Assembly (NCBI RefSeq): GCF_019200975.1
Contig: NZ_JAHTMR010000009.1
Coordinates: forward strand, 231,076-267,395
Source of the DNA: Pseudomonas sp. PD9R
GTDB taxonomy: Bacteria; Pseudomonadota; Gammaproteobacteria; Pseudomonadales; Pseudomonadaceae
Reading direction: 5' to 3'
Length of the DNA stretch: 36,320 nt
The notes beneath the pieces were generated by a model. It ran no database searches and was not told where the DNA came from. It saw only the letters and a list, made by a program, of their open reading frames with translations. The position numbers and the translations under genes are program-made. This document shows positions 24,830 through 32,412 of the stretch, piece after piece (positions within the stretch are counted from its first letter, which is position 1; each line of letters opens with the position of its first letter).

Positions 24830-26890
24830 TCAAACTTTGTCCGTCGCCTGCGCCTTGGCGGCCGGCAAGGTGAAACCGGACACCGAACGCCGCAGCTGGC
24901 TGGCCATTTTTGCCAGGTTGCCGATACTCTCGGCCGTGGCGGTCGAGCCTGACGAGGTCTGCGAGGTGATCTGCTGGATCACGTTCATCGTCAGGGAAAT
25001 CTGCCCGGCAGACGACGTCTGTTGTTGCGCCGCATTGGAAATACTCTGAATCAGCGCTGCCAGGGTCTTGGAAACCCCTTCGATTTCTTCCAGGGCCACT
25101 CCGGCATCCTGCGCCAGGCGCGCGCCGCGCACCACTTCGGTGGTGGTCTGCTCCATTGAAATCACTGCTTCATTGGTGTCGGTCTGAATTGCCCGCACCA
25201 GGGTTTCGATCTGCCGGGTGGCCTTTGATGAACGCTCGGCCAGACGCTGCACTTCATCGGCAACCACCGCAAAACCGCGCCCGGCGTCACCGGCCATGGA
25301 CGCCTGGATCGCCGCGTTCAGGGCAAGAATGTTGGTTTGATCGGCAATGTCATCAATCAGGCTGACAATGTCGCCGATTTCCTGGGAAGACTCACCGAGA
25401 CGCTTGATACGCTTGGCGGTGTCCTGAATCTGCTCGCGAATGTTGTCCATGCCGTGGATGGTGTTGTGCACCACCTCATTGCCCTTGTTGGCGATTTCCA
25501 CCGAACGCTCGGCCACCGCCGAGGATTCAGCAGCGTTGGCCGATACCTGATCGATGGACTGGGCCATGTCATTGATCGCCGTGGAGGCTTCGGAAATCTG
25601 CTGCGCCTGATGCTCCGAGGCCTGCGCCAGGTGCATGGCGGTGGCCTGGGTTTCCTGCACGGCGGCGGCAACCTGGCCGGCAGTGAGGTTGATGGTCGCC
25701 ACCAGATCGCGCAGTTGGTCGACGGAATAGTTGATCGAGTCGGCAATGGTGCCCGTGAAGTCTTCGGTCACCGAGGCAGTGACCGTCAGATCGCCGTCGG
25801 CCAGGTCCTCGATCTCGTCGAGCAGACGCATGATCGCGTTCTGGTTGCGCTCGTTTTTTTCGGCGGTTTCCCGCAGTTGGCGGTTGGTCTCACGCACCAT
25901 CACCAGCCCGATGAGGATGATCGACATCAACGCCGCCAGTCCCAGCACATAACCCCCGATGGTGTCGGTGCTGCGCCCACCGGCAAGGTTTTCGAAACCG
26001 CTGGCCAGGTGCGACGCCTCATCGAGCAAGGTTTGCGACAAGCTGAAAATATTGGTGGCTGACTCGCGCACTTTGAACAGTTCAGGCGAAGTTTCGAGGA
26101 TTTCGTCGACGGAGCCGGAGACGAACTCGAACAGCTCGGAAATCTCGGTCAACCGTGCGCGCGCATCGTGGTCTTCGACCTGGCTTATTCTCAGCGACAC
26201 ATTGCCTTGCAGCATGCCATTGAGCACCTGACCGAAACGCGCCGCATCGCGTCCGAACGCATCGGCAGCCTGCTGTGAGCTTTCGTCGCCGGACAACACG
26301 GTGTTCACCGCGCCGAGAATCCGTTCAGCCAGCAGCGATTGACGCTGGGCCACCGCTACCTGGGCAGCCGGGGCGCCACGTTGCAAAAGGATTTCCACTA
26401 CTTTTTCGTATTCGACCTGCAACTGCGGCACGGTTTCAGCCAGGGTCGCGGCGACCTGATGCAGCGACAATACGGTCTGCTCGCTGGAAAGGATGGCATC
26501 GGTGTTTTTCAACAAGCGCTCCCAGTCCAGTTGCACGGCGCGCATTTCCGGGCGCACGGTGGCTGGCGCGGGCGGCAGGCCGGTAGTCGGGTCGCCCTTT
26601 TTCAGATAGCCCCAGCGCTGGGAAAAATCGTTGCGTGCATCGCTGAGCAATTTGAACGCTGCCGCCTTGCCGGCGGCGGCTTCAGTGGCGTTTTTGGCAA
26701 TGCGCTGGGACAGCACGCGCAGCTCACCGGCGTGGCCGATGTACTGTTTGTCGTAAGTGGCCTGGGTGTTGAGGTACGCGAAGTTGGCGAACAACAACAT
26801 GATGAAAATAATCAGTGCGATAAATAGCACGATGATCTGCGACCGACTGCGCGACCCTTCCATTGGCTTGCCTGTTTTTGCTTTTATCAT
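24830..26890 (-). CDS. pilJ: Pil-Chp methyl-accepting receptor PilJ
   Basis: PilJ is the membrane receptor of the Pil-Chp system. It sits in the inner membrane, senses through its periplasmic part and drives ChpA. The 686-residue product has a first membrane helix (about 19-40, IIVLFIALIIFIMLLFANF). A periplasmic region follows, with the PilJ-type motif YIGHAGELRVLSQRIAKNAT near residue 51, then a second helix near 315-335, and a long coiled-coil signalling domain. Its tip, DQTNILALNAAIQASMAGD (about 515-533), is the conserved kinase-contact hairpin. It lies 61 bases before chpA. The upstream gap to pilI (133 bases) contains a long REPIN, unlike the close spacing elsewhere in the operon. Confidence 0.95.
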   Translation of the reverse strand: MIKAKTGKPMEGSRSRSQIIVLFIALIIFIMLLFANFAYLNTQATYDKQYIGHAGELRVLSQRIAKNATEAAAGKAAAFKLLSDARNDFSQRWGYLKKGDPTTGLPPAPATVRPEMRAVQLDWERLLKNTDAILSSEQTVLSLHQVAATLAETVPQLQVEYEKVVEILLQRGAPAAQVAVAQRQSLLAERILGAVNTVLSGDESSQQAADAFGRDAARFGQVLNGMLQGNVSLRISQVEDHDARARLTEISELFEFVSGSVDEILETSPELFKVRESATNIFSLSQTLLDEASHLASGFENLAGGRSTDTIGGYVLGLAALMSIILIGLVMVRETNRQLRETAEKNERNQNAIMRLLDEIEDLADGDLTVTASVTEDFTGTIADSINYSVDQLRDLVATINLTAGQVAAAVQETQATAMHLAQASEHQAQQISEASTAINDMAQSIDQVSANAAESSAVAERSVEIANKGNEVVHNTIHGMDNIREQIQDTAKRIKRLGESSQEIGDIVSLIDDIADQTNILALNAAIQASMAGDAGRGFAVVADEVQRLAERSSKATRQIETLVRAIQTDTNEAVISMEQTTTEVVRGARLAQDAGVALEEIEGVSKTLAALIQSISNAAQQQTSSAGQISLTMNVIQQITSQTSSGSTATAESIGNLAKMASQLRRSVSGFTLPAAKAQATDKV

Positions 26891-26928
26891 CGGTCTTCGC
26901 CTGTGTTGCTCAATTCACTCAATACCCC

Positions 26929-27019
26929 TGTAGGAGCGAGGCTTGCCCGCGAAGAACGGTAACGCGTACTTGCAGGCACACCGCGTTATCGTTCTTCGCG
27001 GGCAAGCCTCGCTCCTGCA
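26929..27019. repeat. Long-armed REPIN between pilI and pilJ
   Basis: Arms of 38 bases (26929-26966 and 26982-27019) pair with two mismatches around 15 bases. The outer core is the CGCGGGCAAGCCTCGCTCC type; pairing extends inward over GAAGAACG-TAACGCG. It ends four bases from the pilI stop codon, inside the operon. Confidence 0.95.
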
Positions 27020-27023
27020 AGGG

Positions 27024-27563
27024 TTAAACAGCGATGTTCATGAACCCCTGCGACCGCACCAACGCAAACGGGCTGAACACCTGCCAACGCTGCGCCTGCT
27101 GAAAGCTGCCTTCGACGAACGCCGACATCGGCCCGTGCGATTCGTCTGTCAGCGCCGGTTCCAGACTGTCCCGGGCAAAGTGCTGCAAGCCGAAGACTTC
27201 ATCGACCATCAGCCCGGCGAACACCTCTTGATGCTCCACCACCAGTACCCGCCGCTGCTTGCGCACCGCTGACAGGTCATGGCCGAAGAAAGCGCCCAGA
27301 TCCATGATCGGCAGCAAGCGTCCACGCAGGTTGGCCACACCCTTGACCCAGGGCTTTACCCCCGGCACCTGGGTTAAACGCGGCTCGTGCAAGACTTCGC
27401 CGACTTCACCCATTGGCGCGACGTACCAGTGCTCGCCGAGGCGAAAGCCGATGCCGCTCCAGCTGTCCTGTCGGGTCGGCTGCGACGGCAAATCCGCCGC
27501 CAGCAGGCGACAGCGCTGGTCGATCTGCAGCAGCAGTTCAAAAGCCGTCAGCGACTCGCTCAT
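27024..27563 (-). CDS. pilI: CheW-like coupling protein PilI
   Basis: PilI is the CheW homologue that joins the receptor PilJ to the kinase ChpA. The 179-residue product has a single CheW domain: WSGIGFRLGEHWYVAPMGEV (about 35-54), then VKGVANLRGRLLPIMDLGAFFG near residue 88, the most conserved CheW block, and VLVVEHQEVFAGLMVDEV. It starts 10 bases after the pilH stop and ends against a REPIN. Confidence 0.94.
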   Translation of the reverse strand: MSESLTAFELLLQIDQRCRLLAADLPSQPTRQDSWSGIGFRLGEHWYVAPMGEVGEVLHEPRLTQVPGVKPWVKGVANLRGRLLPIMDLGAFFGHDLSAVRKQRRVLVVEHQEVFAGLMVDEVFGLQHFARDSLEPALTDESHGPMSAFVEGSFQQAQRWQVFSPFALVRSQGFMNIAV

Positions 27564-27573
27564 GGCTGGAGAA

Positions 27574-27939
27574 TCAACCGGCCAGCACGTTATTCAGGGT
27601 TTTGATCAGGGTTTCTTCATCGACCGGTTTGGTCAGGTAGTCTTTGGCACCTTGACGCGTGCCCCAGACCTTGTCGGTTTCCTGATCCTTGGTGGTGATG
27701 ATGATCACTGGGATGTGCCCGGTTTCCGGGTCTTTGGTCAGCTGACGCGTCGCCTGGAAACCGTTCAGGCCAGGCATGACGATGTCCATCAGCACCGCGT
27801 CGGGTTTCTCCTGGCGGGCCAGGGCCACGCCGTCGGCGCCGTTTTCGGCTTTCAATACTTCATGACCGTGCTTTTCCAGCATGCCGGTCAGTTTGTACAT
27901 TTCAGTCGGCGAATCATCGACGATCAGAATACGTGCCAT
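27574..27939 (-). CDS. pilH: CheY-like response regulator PilH
   Basis: PilH is a single-domain receiver phosphorylated by ChpA; it balances PilG and is linked to pilus retraction. The 121-residue product has the acidic pair Asp8-Asp9 (ILIVDDSPTE), the phospho-acceptor Asp52 (VLMDIVMPGLNG), a Thr-Thr switch region (IIITTKDQ) and Lys104 (YLTKPV). ATG 27939 gives MARILIVDD; four upstream codons are not needed. It has no output domain. It lies 57 bases after pilG and 10 before pilI. Confidence 0.95.
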   Translation of the reverse strand: MARILIVDDSPTEMYKLTGMLEKHGHEVLKAENGADGVALARQEKPDAVLMDIVMPGLNGFQATRQLTKDPETGHIPVIIITTKDQETDKVWGTRQGAKDYLTKPVDEETLIKTLNNVLAG

Positions 27940-27996
27940 GGTCTTCCCCATTCTTGTCGACGCCGGGCCCGCTGGCCGAGCGTCACTGTAGGTGTC

Positions 27997-28401
27997 TTAC
28001 TGCGGCAAAACGGCGGCGAAGCCCGGAACATGGGCCTGGATCGCGTTCAGCAGTTCTTCCTTGCTGAAAGGCTTGGTCAAAAACTGATCGGAGCCGACGA
28101 TGCGCCCCTTGGCCTTGTCGAACAGCCCGTCCTTGGACGACAGCATAATCACTGGCGTGGACTTGAATGCACTGTTGTTCTTTATTAAAGCGCAGGTCTG
28201 ATAGCCATCCAGACGCGGCATCATGATGTCGACAAAGATGATGCCGGGGTGATTGTCGGCAATCTTGGCCAGGGCATCGAAACCGTCGATGGCCGTGATG
28301 ACCTCACAACCCACGTTCTTGAGCAGCGTTTCGGCGGTGCGACGAATCGTCTTGGAATCGTCGATCACCATGACCTTCAAGGCGCTGGGTTGCTGTTCCA
28401 T
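27997..28401 (-). CDS. pilG: CheY-like response regulator PilG
   Basis: PilG is a single-domain receiver phosphorylated by ChpA that promotes pilus extension and cAMP signalling in P. aeruginosa. The 134-residue product shows Asp14-Asp15 (VMVIDDSKTIRRT), phospho-acceptor Asp58 (FVDIMMPRLDG), a serine switch (IMLSSKDG) and the LTKPF lysine. ATG 28401 (MEQQPSALK) fits the family start. It is the first gene of the pilGHIJ-chpA-chpC operon. I could not identify its promoter with confidence. Confidence 0.95.
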   Translation of the reverse strand: MEQQPSALKVMVIDDSKTIRRTAETLLKNVGCEVITAIDGFDALAKIADNHPGIIFVDIMMPRLDGYQTCALIKNNSAFKSTPVIMLSSKDGLFDKAKGRIVGSDQFLTKPFSKEELLNAIQAHVPGFAAVLPQ

Positions 28402-28614
28402 AATTGCTCTACCGTCGCCTTTACGAATCAATTTGTCCGTTTGACGGCTCGAAACCCTTGATGCTCAAGGGCCAGCACGACATGGCAGCCTTTTTAGCAC
28501 AGTCTCCAAATCCAATCTATCGGCCGACTGGGGCAGTGGTTTTTCCTTGACCGGGAACACACTCAGCGCCACTCTGACGCCACTTTTATACGCCCCTTTG
28601 GCCTGATTGCTTTT
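28402..28614. other. Divergent intergenic region pilG/gshB, outside the REPIN
   Basis: This 213-base stretch should hold the pilG promoter (minus strand). It has AT-rich tracts (for example TTTTTAGCACAG near 28490 and TTTTTCCTTGACC near 28541) but no paired -35/-10 boxes that I would defend, no reading frame with protein character, and no clear dyad. The rest of the 336-base gap is the REPIN at 28615-28697 and the gshB leader. Confidence 0.5.
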
Positions 28615-28697
28615 TGTAGGAGTGAGCCCGCTCGCGATGGTGTATCAGCTACATTGATGTCGACTGACACTCCATCGCGAGCAGGCTCGCTCCTACA
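28615..28697. repeat. REPIN, 'TCGCGAGCAGGCTCGCTCCTACA' type
   Basis: Inverted arms start TGTAGGAGTGAGCCCGCTCG (28615) and end GCTCGCTCCTACA (28697); they pair over about 30 bases with mismatches. It ends 40 bases before the gshB start. Confidence 0.92.
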
Positions 28698-28737
28698 GAA
28701 GATCAACGTCCGGCCCCCAATTTTCGAGGAAAACCCA

Positions 28738-29691
28738 ATGAGCGTTCGCGTCGGGATTGTCATGGATCCTATTGCCGGCATTTCCTATAAAAAGGATAGC
28801 TCGCTGGCCATGCTGCTGGCCGCGCAGAAGCGCGGCTGGGAACTGTTCTACATGGAACAGCGCGACCTGTATCAGGCCGAGGGCCAGGCCCGGGCGCGGA
28901 TGCGTCCTCTGAAAGTCTTCGCCAACCCGGAAAAATGGTTCGAACTGGAAGCCGAGCAGGACGCACTGCTCAGCGACCTGGACGTGATCCTGATGCGCAA
29001 GGATCCGCCATTCGACATGGAGTTCGTCTACTCCACGTATTTGCTGGAGCAGGCCGAAGCCGCCGGCGTGCTGGTAGTCAACAAGCCGCAGAGCCTGCGT
29101 GACTGCAACGAAAAACTGTTCGCGACGCTGTTCCCGCAGTGCACGCCGCCGACCATCGTCAGCCGTCGCCCGGATGTACTGCGCGAATTCGCCGATCACC
29201 ACGGTGACGTGATCCTCAAGCCGCTGGACGGCATGGGCGGCTCCTCCATCTTCCGTCACACCGCCGGCCACCCGAACCTGTCGGTGATCCTCGAAACCCT
29301 GACCCTGCACGGTCAGCAGCAAATCATGATCCAGGGTTACCTGCCGGCCATCGTCGATGGCGACAAACGCATCCTGATGATCGACGGTGAGCCGGTGGAT
29401 TACTGCCTGGCGCGCATTCCCGCCGCAGGCGAAACCCGTGGCAACCTCGCCGCCGGCGGCCGGGGTGAAGCGCGCCCGTTGACCGAGAAAGATCGCTGGA
29501 TCGCTGCACAAGTCGGCCCGACCCTGCGCGAAAAAGGCCTGTTGTTCGTCGGCCTCGACGTGATCGGCGAGCACCTGACGGAAATCAACGTCACCAGCCC
29601 GACCTGCATCCGCGAAATCGATAATGCCTTCGGCACTGACATTGGCGGCATGCTGATGGATGCCATCAATCAGAAGCTCCAGGCACGTTGA
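28738..29691 (+). CDS. gshB: Glutathione synthetase
   Basis: GshB joins gamma-glutamylcysteine and glycine with ATP to make glutathione, in the cytoplasm. The 317-residue product is of standard length. The N-terminal part reads VRVGIVMDPIAGISYKKDSS; the ATP-grasp fold follows, with ILMRKDPPFDMEFVYSTYLLE near residue 84, DVILKPLDGMGGSSIFR near 156 (the ATP lysine and glycine loop) and EINVTSPTCIREID near 282 (metal site). ATG 28738 follows CGAGGAAAACCC. A strong hairpin-plus-T-run follows the stop. Confidence 0.96.
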   Translation: MSVRVGIVMDPIAGISYKKDSSLAMLLAAQKRGWELFYMEQRDLYQAEGQARARMRPLKVFANPEKWFELEAEQDALLSDLDVILMRKDPPFDMEFVYSTYLLEQAEAAGVLVVNKPQSLRDCNEKLFATLFPQCTPPTIVSRRPDVLREFADHHGDVILKPLDGMGGSSIFRHTAGHPNLSVILETLTLHGQQQIMIQGYLPAIVDGDKRILMIDGEPVDYCLARIPAAGETRGNLAAGGRGEARPLTEKDRWIAAQVGPTLREKGLLFVGLDVIGEHLTEINVTSPTCIREIDNAFGTDIGGMLMDAINQKLQAR

Positions 29692-29697
29692 AAAGCC

Positions 29698-29750
29698 AAA
29701 CCAACATTGCGTTATCATGCGCGGCCTGTGAAAACGCGATGTTGGTTTTT
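29698..29750 (+). terminator. Strong hairpin terminator between gshB and tonB3
   Basis: AAACCAACATTGCGTT (29698-29713) pairs with AACGCGATGTTGGTTT (29733-29748) over 16 positions with one T-G wobble, followed by T to 29750. The 19-base loop holds the -10-like TATCAT (29713-29718). It starts six bases after the gshB stop and ends five bases before the tonB3 ATG, so it fills that gap. Confidence 0.8.
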
Positions 29751-29755
29751 CTGCC

Positions 29756-30655
29756 ATGACCCTCCCGTCCGATCTGCCCACCGAACTCGCCCACCGTGGC
29801 GTGCGCCCGGCCGATCGCCTCGGTTTTACCCTGTTTCTCGCGGCACTGATTCACTTGGCCTTGCTGCTGGGTGTTGGATTTGCAGTCGTCGAGCCCAAGC
29901 AGATCAGCAGAACGCTGGAAATCACCCTCGCCACCTTCAAAAGCGAAAAGAAGCCTGCAAAAGCCGACTTCCTCGCCCAGGAAAATCAGGAAGGCAGCGG
30001 CACCCTGGATAAAAAGGCAATTCCCAAGACCACCGAGGTCGCGCCGTTCCAGGACAACAAGGTGCAGAAAGTCACCCCACCGCCAGCCGCCAAGCCTGAA
30101 GTTCAGGAAGCCCCGCCCAAGGCCGCCGTGACCACCATCGCGCCGAAGCCGAAAAAAGCGGCTGCAAAAACCGAAGAGCCCAAGACCGAAATCAAACCGG
30201 CCGTGGCCGCGCCGACGTTTGACAGTTCACAGCTGTCCAGCGACATCGCCAGCCTCGAGGCGGAACTGGCCAACGAACAACAGTTGTACGCCAAACGCCC
30301 GCGCATCCACCGACTGAGCGCCGCCTCGACCATGCGTGACAAAGGCGCCTGGTACAAGGACGAATGGCGCAAGAAGGTCGAGCGTATTGGCAACCTCAAC
30401 TACCCCGACGAAGCACGGCGCCAGCAGATTTACGGCAATTTGCGCCTGATGGTGTCGATCAACCGCGACGGTTCGCTGTATGAGGTGCTGGTGCTGGAAT
30501 CCTCCGGGCAACCACTGCTGGATCAGGCCGCCCAGCGCATCGTGCGACTGGCAGCGCCGTTCGCACCGTTTACCGGGGATTTGTCGGATATCGATCGACT
30601 GGAAATCATCCGCACCTGGAAGTTTGCACGCGGCGACAAGCTCTCCAGTAATTAG
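29756..30655 (+). CDS. tonB3: TonB-family energy transducer (TonB3-like)
   Basis: This is a 299-residue inner-membrane protein of the TonB family, able to pass proton-motive energy to an outer-membrane partner. It has one membrane helix near the N terminus (FTLFLAALIHLALLLGVGFAVV, about 24-45, quoted in part), a long Pro/Lys/Ala-rich periplasmic region (about 60-155), and a C-terminal TonB domain with NLNYPDEARRQQIYGNLRLMV near residue 215. The place, between gshB and algH, is that of tonB3 (PA0406) in P. aeruginosa, reported to affect twitching; that fits the pil-chp genes next door. ATG 29756 has no obvious ribosome site because a hairpin stem ends just before it. Confidence 0.88.
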   Translation: MTLPSDLPTELAHRGVRPADRLGFTLFLAALIHLALLLGVGFAVVEPKQISRTLEITLATFKSEKKPAKADFLAQENQEGSGTLDKKAIPKTTEVAPFQDNKVQKVTPPPAAKPEVQEAPPKAAVTTIAPKPKKAAAKTEEPKTEIKPAVAAPTFDSSQLSSDIASLEAELANEQQLYAKRPRIHRLSAASTMRDKGAWYKDEWRKKVERIGNLNYPDEARRQQIYGNLRLMVSINRDGSLYEVLVLESSGQPLLDQAAQRIVRLAAPFAPFTGDLSDIDRLEIIRTWKFARGDKLSSN

Positions 30656-30664
30656 TCGCAAGAT

Positions 30665-30741
30665 CAAAAGATCGCAGCCTGCGGCAGCTCCTACAGGGGG
30701 ATGCGGACAATGTAGGAGCTGCCGAAGGCTGCGATCTTTTG
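30665..30741. repeat. REPIN, 'GATCGCAGCC' type
   Basis: Two 31-base inverted arms (30665-30695 and 30711-30741) differ at one position and are separated by 15 bases. It lies between tonB3 and algH. Confidence 0.95.
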
Positions 30742-30789
30742 ACGTGCTCCAGCTTGTCAGTTCGCCCCTCGAACGCCACACTAGCGCTC

Positions 30790-31362
30790 ATGAAAAACGT
30801 CAGCCCCAGCTACCTCAAGCATCACTTCCTGATCGCCATGCCGCACATGGTCGACCCGAACTTTGCGCACACCTTGACCTACATTGTCGAGCACACGGCC
30901 AATGGTGCCATGGGGCTGATAGTCAACCGTCCGCAAGACCTGAACCTGGCCGAAATCCTTGAGCAACTGCGCCCGGATATCGAACCGCCAGCGCTCTGCC
31001 AGCATGTACCGATCTTCATCGGCGGCCCGGTGCAAACCGATCGCGGCTTCGTCCTGCACCCTTCGGGCAAGACATTCCAGGCGACCGTTGATCTGGAAGG
31101 CGAGCTTTCCCTGTCGACCTCCCAGGACGTTCTTTTTGCCATCGCCGACGGCGTCGGCCCGGCGAAAAGCGTGATCGCCCTCGGTTACGCCGGGTGGGAA
31201 GCCGGGCAACTGGAAGCCGAACTGGCGCAGAACGCCTGGCTGACTTGCCCGTTCGACGCCGACATCCTGTTCAACACCAGCAGCGAGCTGCGTCTGGAAG
31301 CGGCGGCCAAACATCTGGGCGTCAACCTCAGCCTGCTCACCAGCCAGGCGGGGCACGCCTGA
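30790..31362 (+). CDS. algH: YqgE/AlgH family protein
   Basis: This is a 190-residue protein of the UPF0301 (YqgE/AlgH) family, named in P. aeruginosa for an effect on alginate; the biochemical function is not settled. Family marks are YLKHHFLIAMPHMVDPNF at the start, ANGAMGLIVNRP (about 36-47), VPIFIGGPVQTDRGFVLH near residue 73 and LGYAGWEAGQLE near 133. ATG 30790 gives the standard start; 17 upstream codons come from the REPIN side. Its TGA overlaps the yqgF ATG (TGATG). Confidence 0.92.
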   Translation: MKNVSPSYLKHHFLIAMPHMVDPNFAHTLTYIVEHTANGAMGLIVNRPQDLNLAEILEQLRPDIEPPALCQHVPIFIGGPVQTDRGFVLHPSGKTFQATVDLEGELSLSTSQDVLFAIADGVGPAKSVIALGYAGWEAGQLEAELAQNAWLTCPFDADILFNTSSELRLEAAAKHLGVNLSLLTSQAGHA

Positions 31363-31799
31363 TGGCCCTGCGGTTGATTCTGGGATTTGACTACGGCACC
31401 AAACAGATCGGCGTTGCGGTTGGCCAGGTAATTACCGGCCAGGCCCGTGAGCTGTGCACCTTGAAGGCGCAGAACGGCATTCCCGACTGGGATCAGGTCG
31501 AAGCCCTCATTAAAGAGTGGAAACCCGACGCCGTGGTGGTCGGCCTGCCGTTGAACATGGATGGCACCCCGAGCGACATGTGCCTGCGCGCGGAAAAATT
31601 CGCCCGACGCCTGAACGGCCGCTTCAACCTGCCCTTCTATACCCACGATGAACGCCTGACCACCTACGAAGCCAAGGGCGAACGCCTGGCACGGGGCGGC
31701 CAAAAAGGCAGTTACCGCGACAACCCGGTCGACGCCATCGCCGCCGCCCTGCTGCTGCAAGGCTGGCTCGACGAAAATGGCGCCCTGTTCGAATCCTGA
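31362..31799 (+). CDS. yqgF: YqgF/RuvX family pre-16S rRNA nuclease or Holliday-junction resolvase
   Basis: The 145-residue product has an RNase H-like fold. The first catalytic Asp is in LILGFDYGTKQIGVAVG (about 5-21), the glutamate block is in YTHDERLTTYEA near residue 94, and the last Asp is in NPVDAIAAALLLQ near 124. Family members act on pre-16S rRNA ends and have been proposed as resolvases. It overlaps algH by one base and is 83 bases before pyrR. Confidence 0.93.
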   Translation: MALRLILGFDYGTKQIGVAVGQVITGQARELCTLKAQNGIPDWDQVEALIKEWKPDAVVVGLPLNMDGTPSDMCLRAEKFARRLNGRFNLPFYTHDERLTTYEAKGERLARGGQKGSYRDNPVDAIAAALLLQGWLDENGALFES

Positions 31800-31831
31800 A
31801 GAGCCGCTGAGGCGTCTCTACTTAGCTACAA

Positions 31832-31865
31832 CCCGAGCCAACTGAAGATAACCACCCGGCTCGGG
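31832..31865 (+). promoter_or_regulatory. Inverted repeat in the pyrR leader
   Basis: CCCGAGCC (31832-31839) and GGCTCGGG (31858-31865) form a perfect eight-pair stem with an 18-base loop. The stem ends 17 bases before the pyrR ATG and seven before the AAGGAG ribosome site. No T-run follows, so it is not a simple terminator; a leader control element is possible but unproven. Confidence 0.4.
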
Positions 31866-31882
31866 CCCAAGAAGGAGCAACC

Positions 31883-32386
31883 ATGAGCCTGCCCAATCCC
31901 GCCGAACTGATCAGCCAGATGGCGATTCGTCTCAAGGCCCACCTGGAACACCGTGGCATTAGCGATCCGCGTTACATCGGTATTCGTACCGGCGGCGTCT
32001 GGGTCGCTCAAGCCTTGCTCAAGGAACTGGGCAGCGCTGAACCCCTGGGCACCCTCGACGTTTCCTTTTACCGCGACGACTTCAGCCAGAACGGCCTGCA
32101 CCCGCAAGTGCGCCCTTCGGCGCTGCCGTTCGAGATCGAAGGCCAGCACCTGGTGCTGATCGACGACGTACTGATGAGCGGCCGGACCATCCGCGCCGCC
32201 ATGAACGAACTCTTCGACTATGGCCGTCCAGCCAGCGTAACCCTGGTGTGCCTGCTGGACCTGGACGCCGGTGAGCTGCCGATCCGCCCGAATGTGGTCG
32301 GCGCGACCTTGTCGCTGGCCGCCCACGAGCGCGTGAAGCTGTCCGGCCCCGAACTCGCGCTCGAACTGCAAGACCTCGCCCTTTAA
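31883..32386 (+). CDS. pyrR: PyrR: bifunctional pyr operon regulator / uracil phosphoribosyltransferase
   Basis: PyrR has a phosphoribosyltransferase fold and links pyrimidine levels to expression of the pyr genes. The 167-residue product carries the PRPP loop LVLIDDVLMSGRTIRAAMNE (about 91-110) and the family blocks YIGIRTGGVWVAQAL near residue 32 and YRDDFSQNG near 64. ATG 31883 follows AAGGAG. It heads the pyrR-pyrB-pyrC' cluster, with 26 bases to pyrB. Confidence 0.94.
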   Translation: MSLPNPAELISQMAIRLKAHLEHRGISDPRYIGIRTGGVWVAQALLKELGSAEPLGTLDVSFYRDDFSQNGLHPQVRPSALPFEIEGQHLVLIDDVLMSGRTIRAAMNELFDYGRPASVTLVCLLDLDAGELPIRPNVVGATLSLAAHERVKLSGPELALELQDLAL

Positions 32387-32412
32387 TTCGCCCTATTGAG
32401 AGTCCCCTCGCG

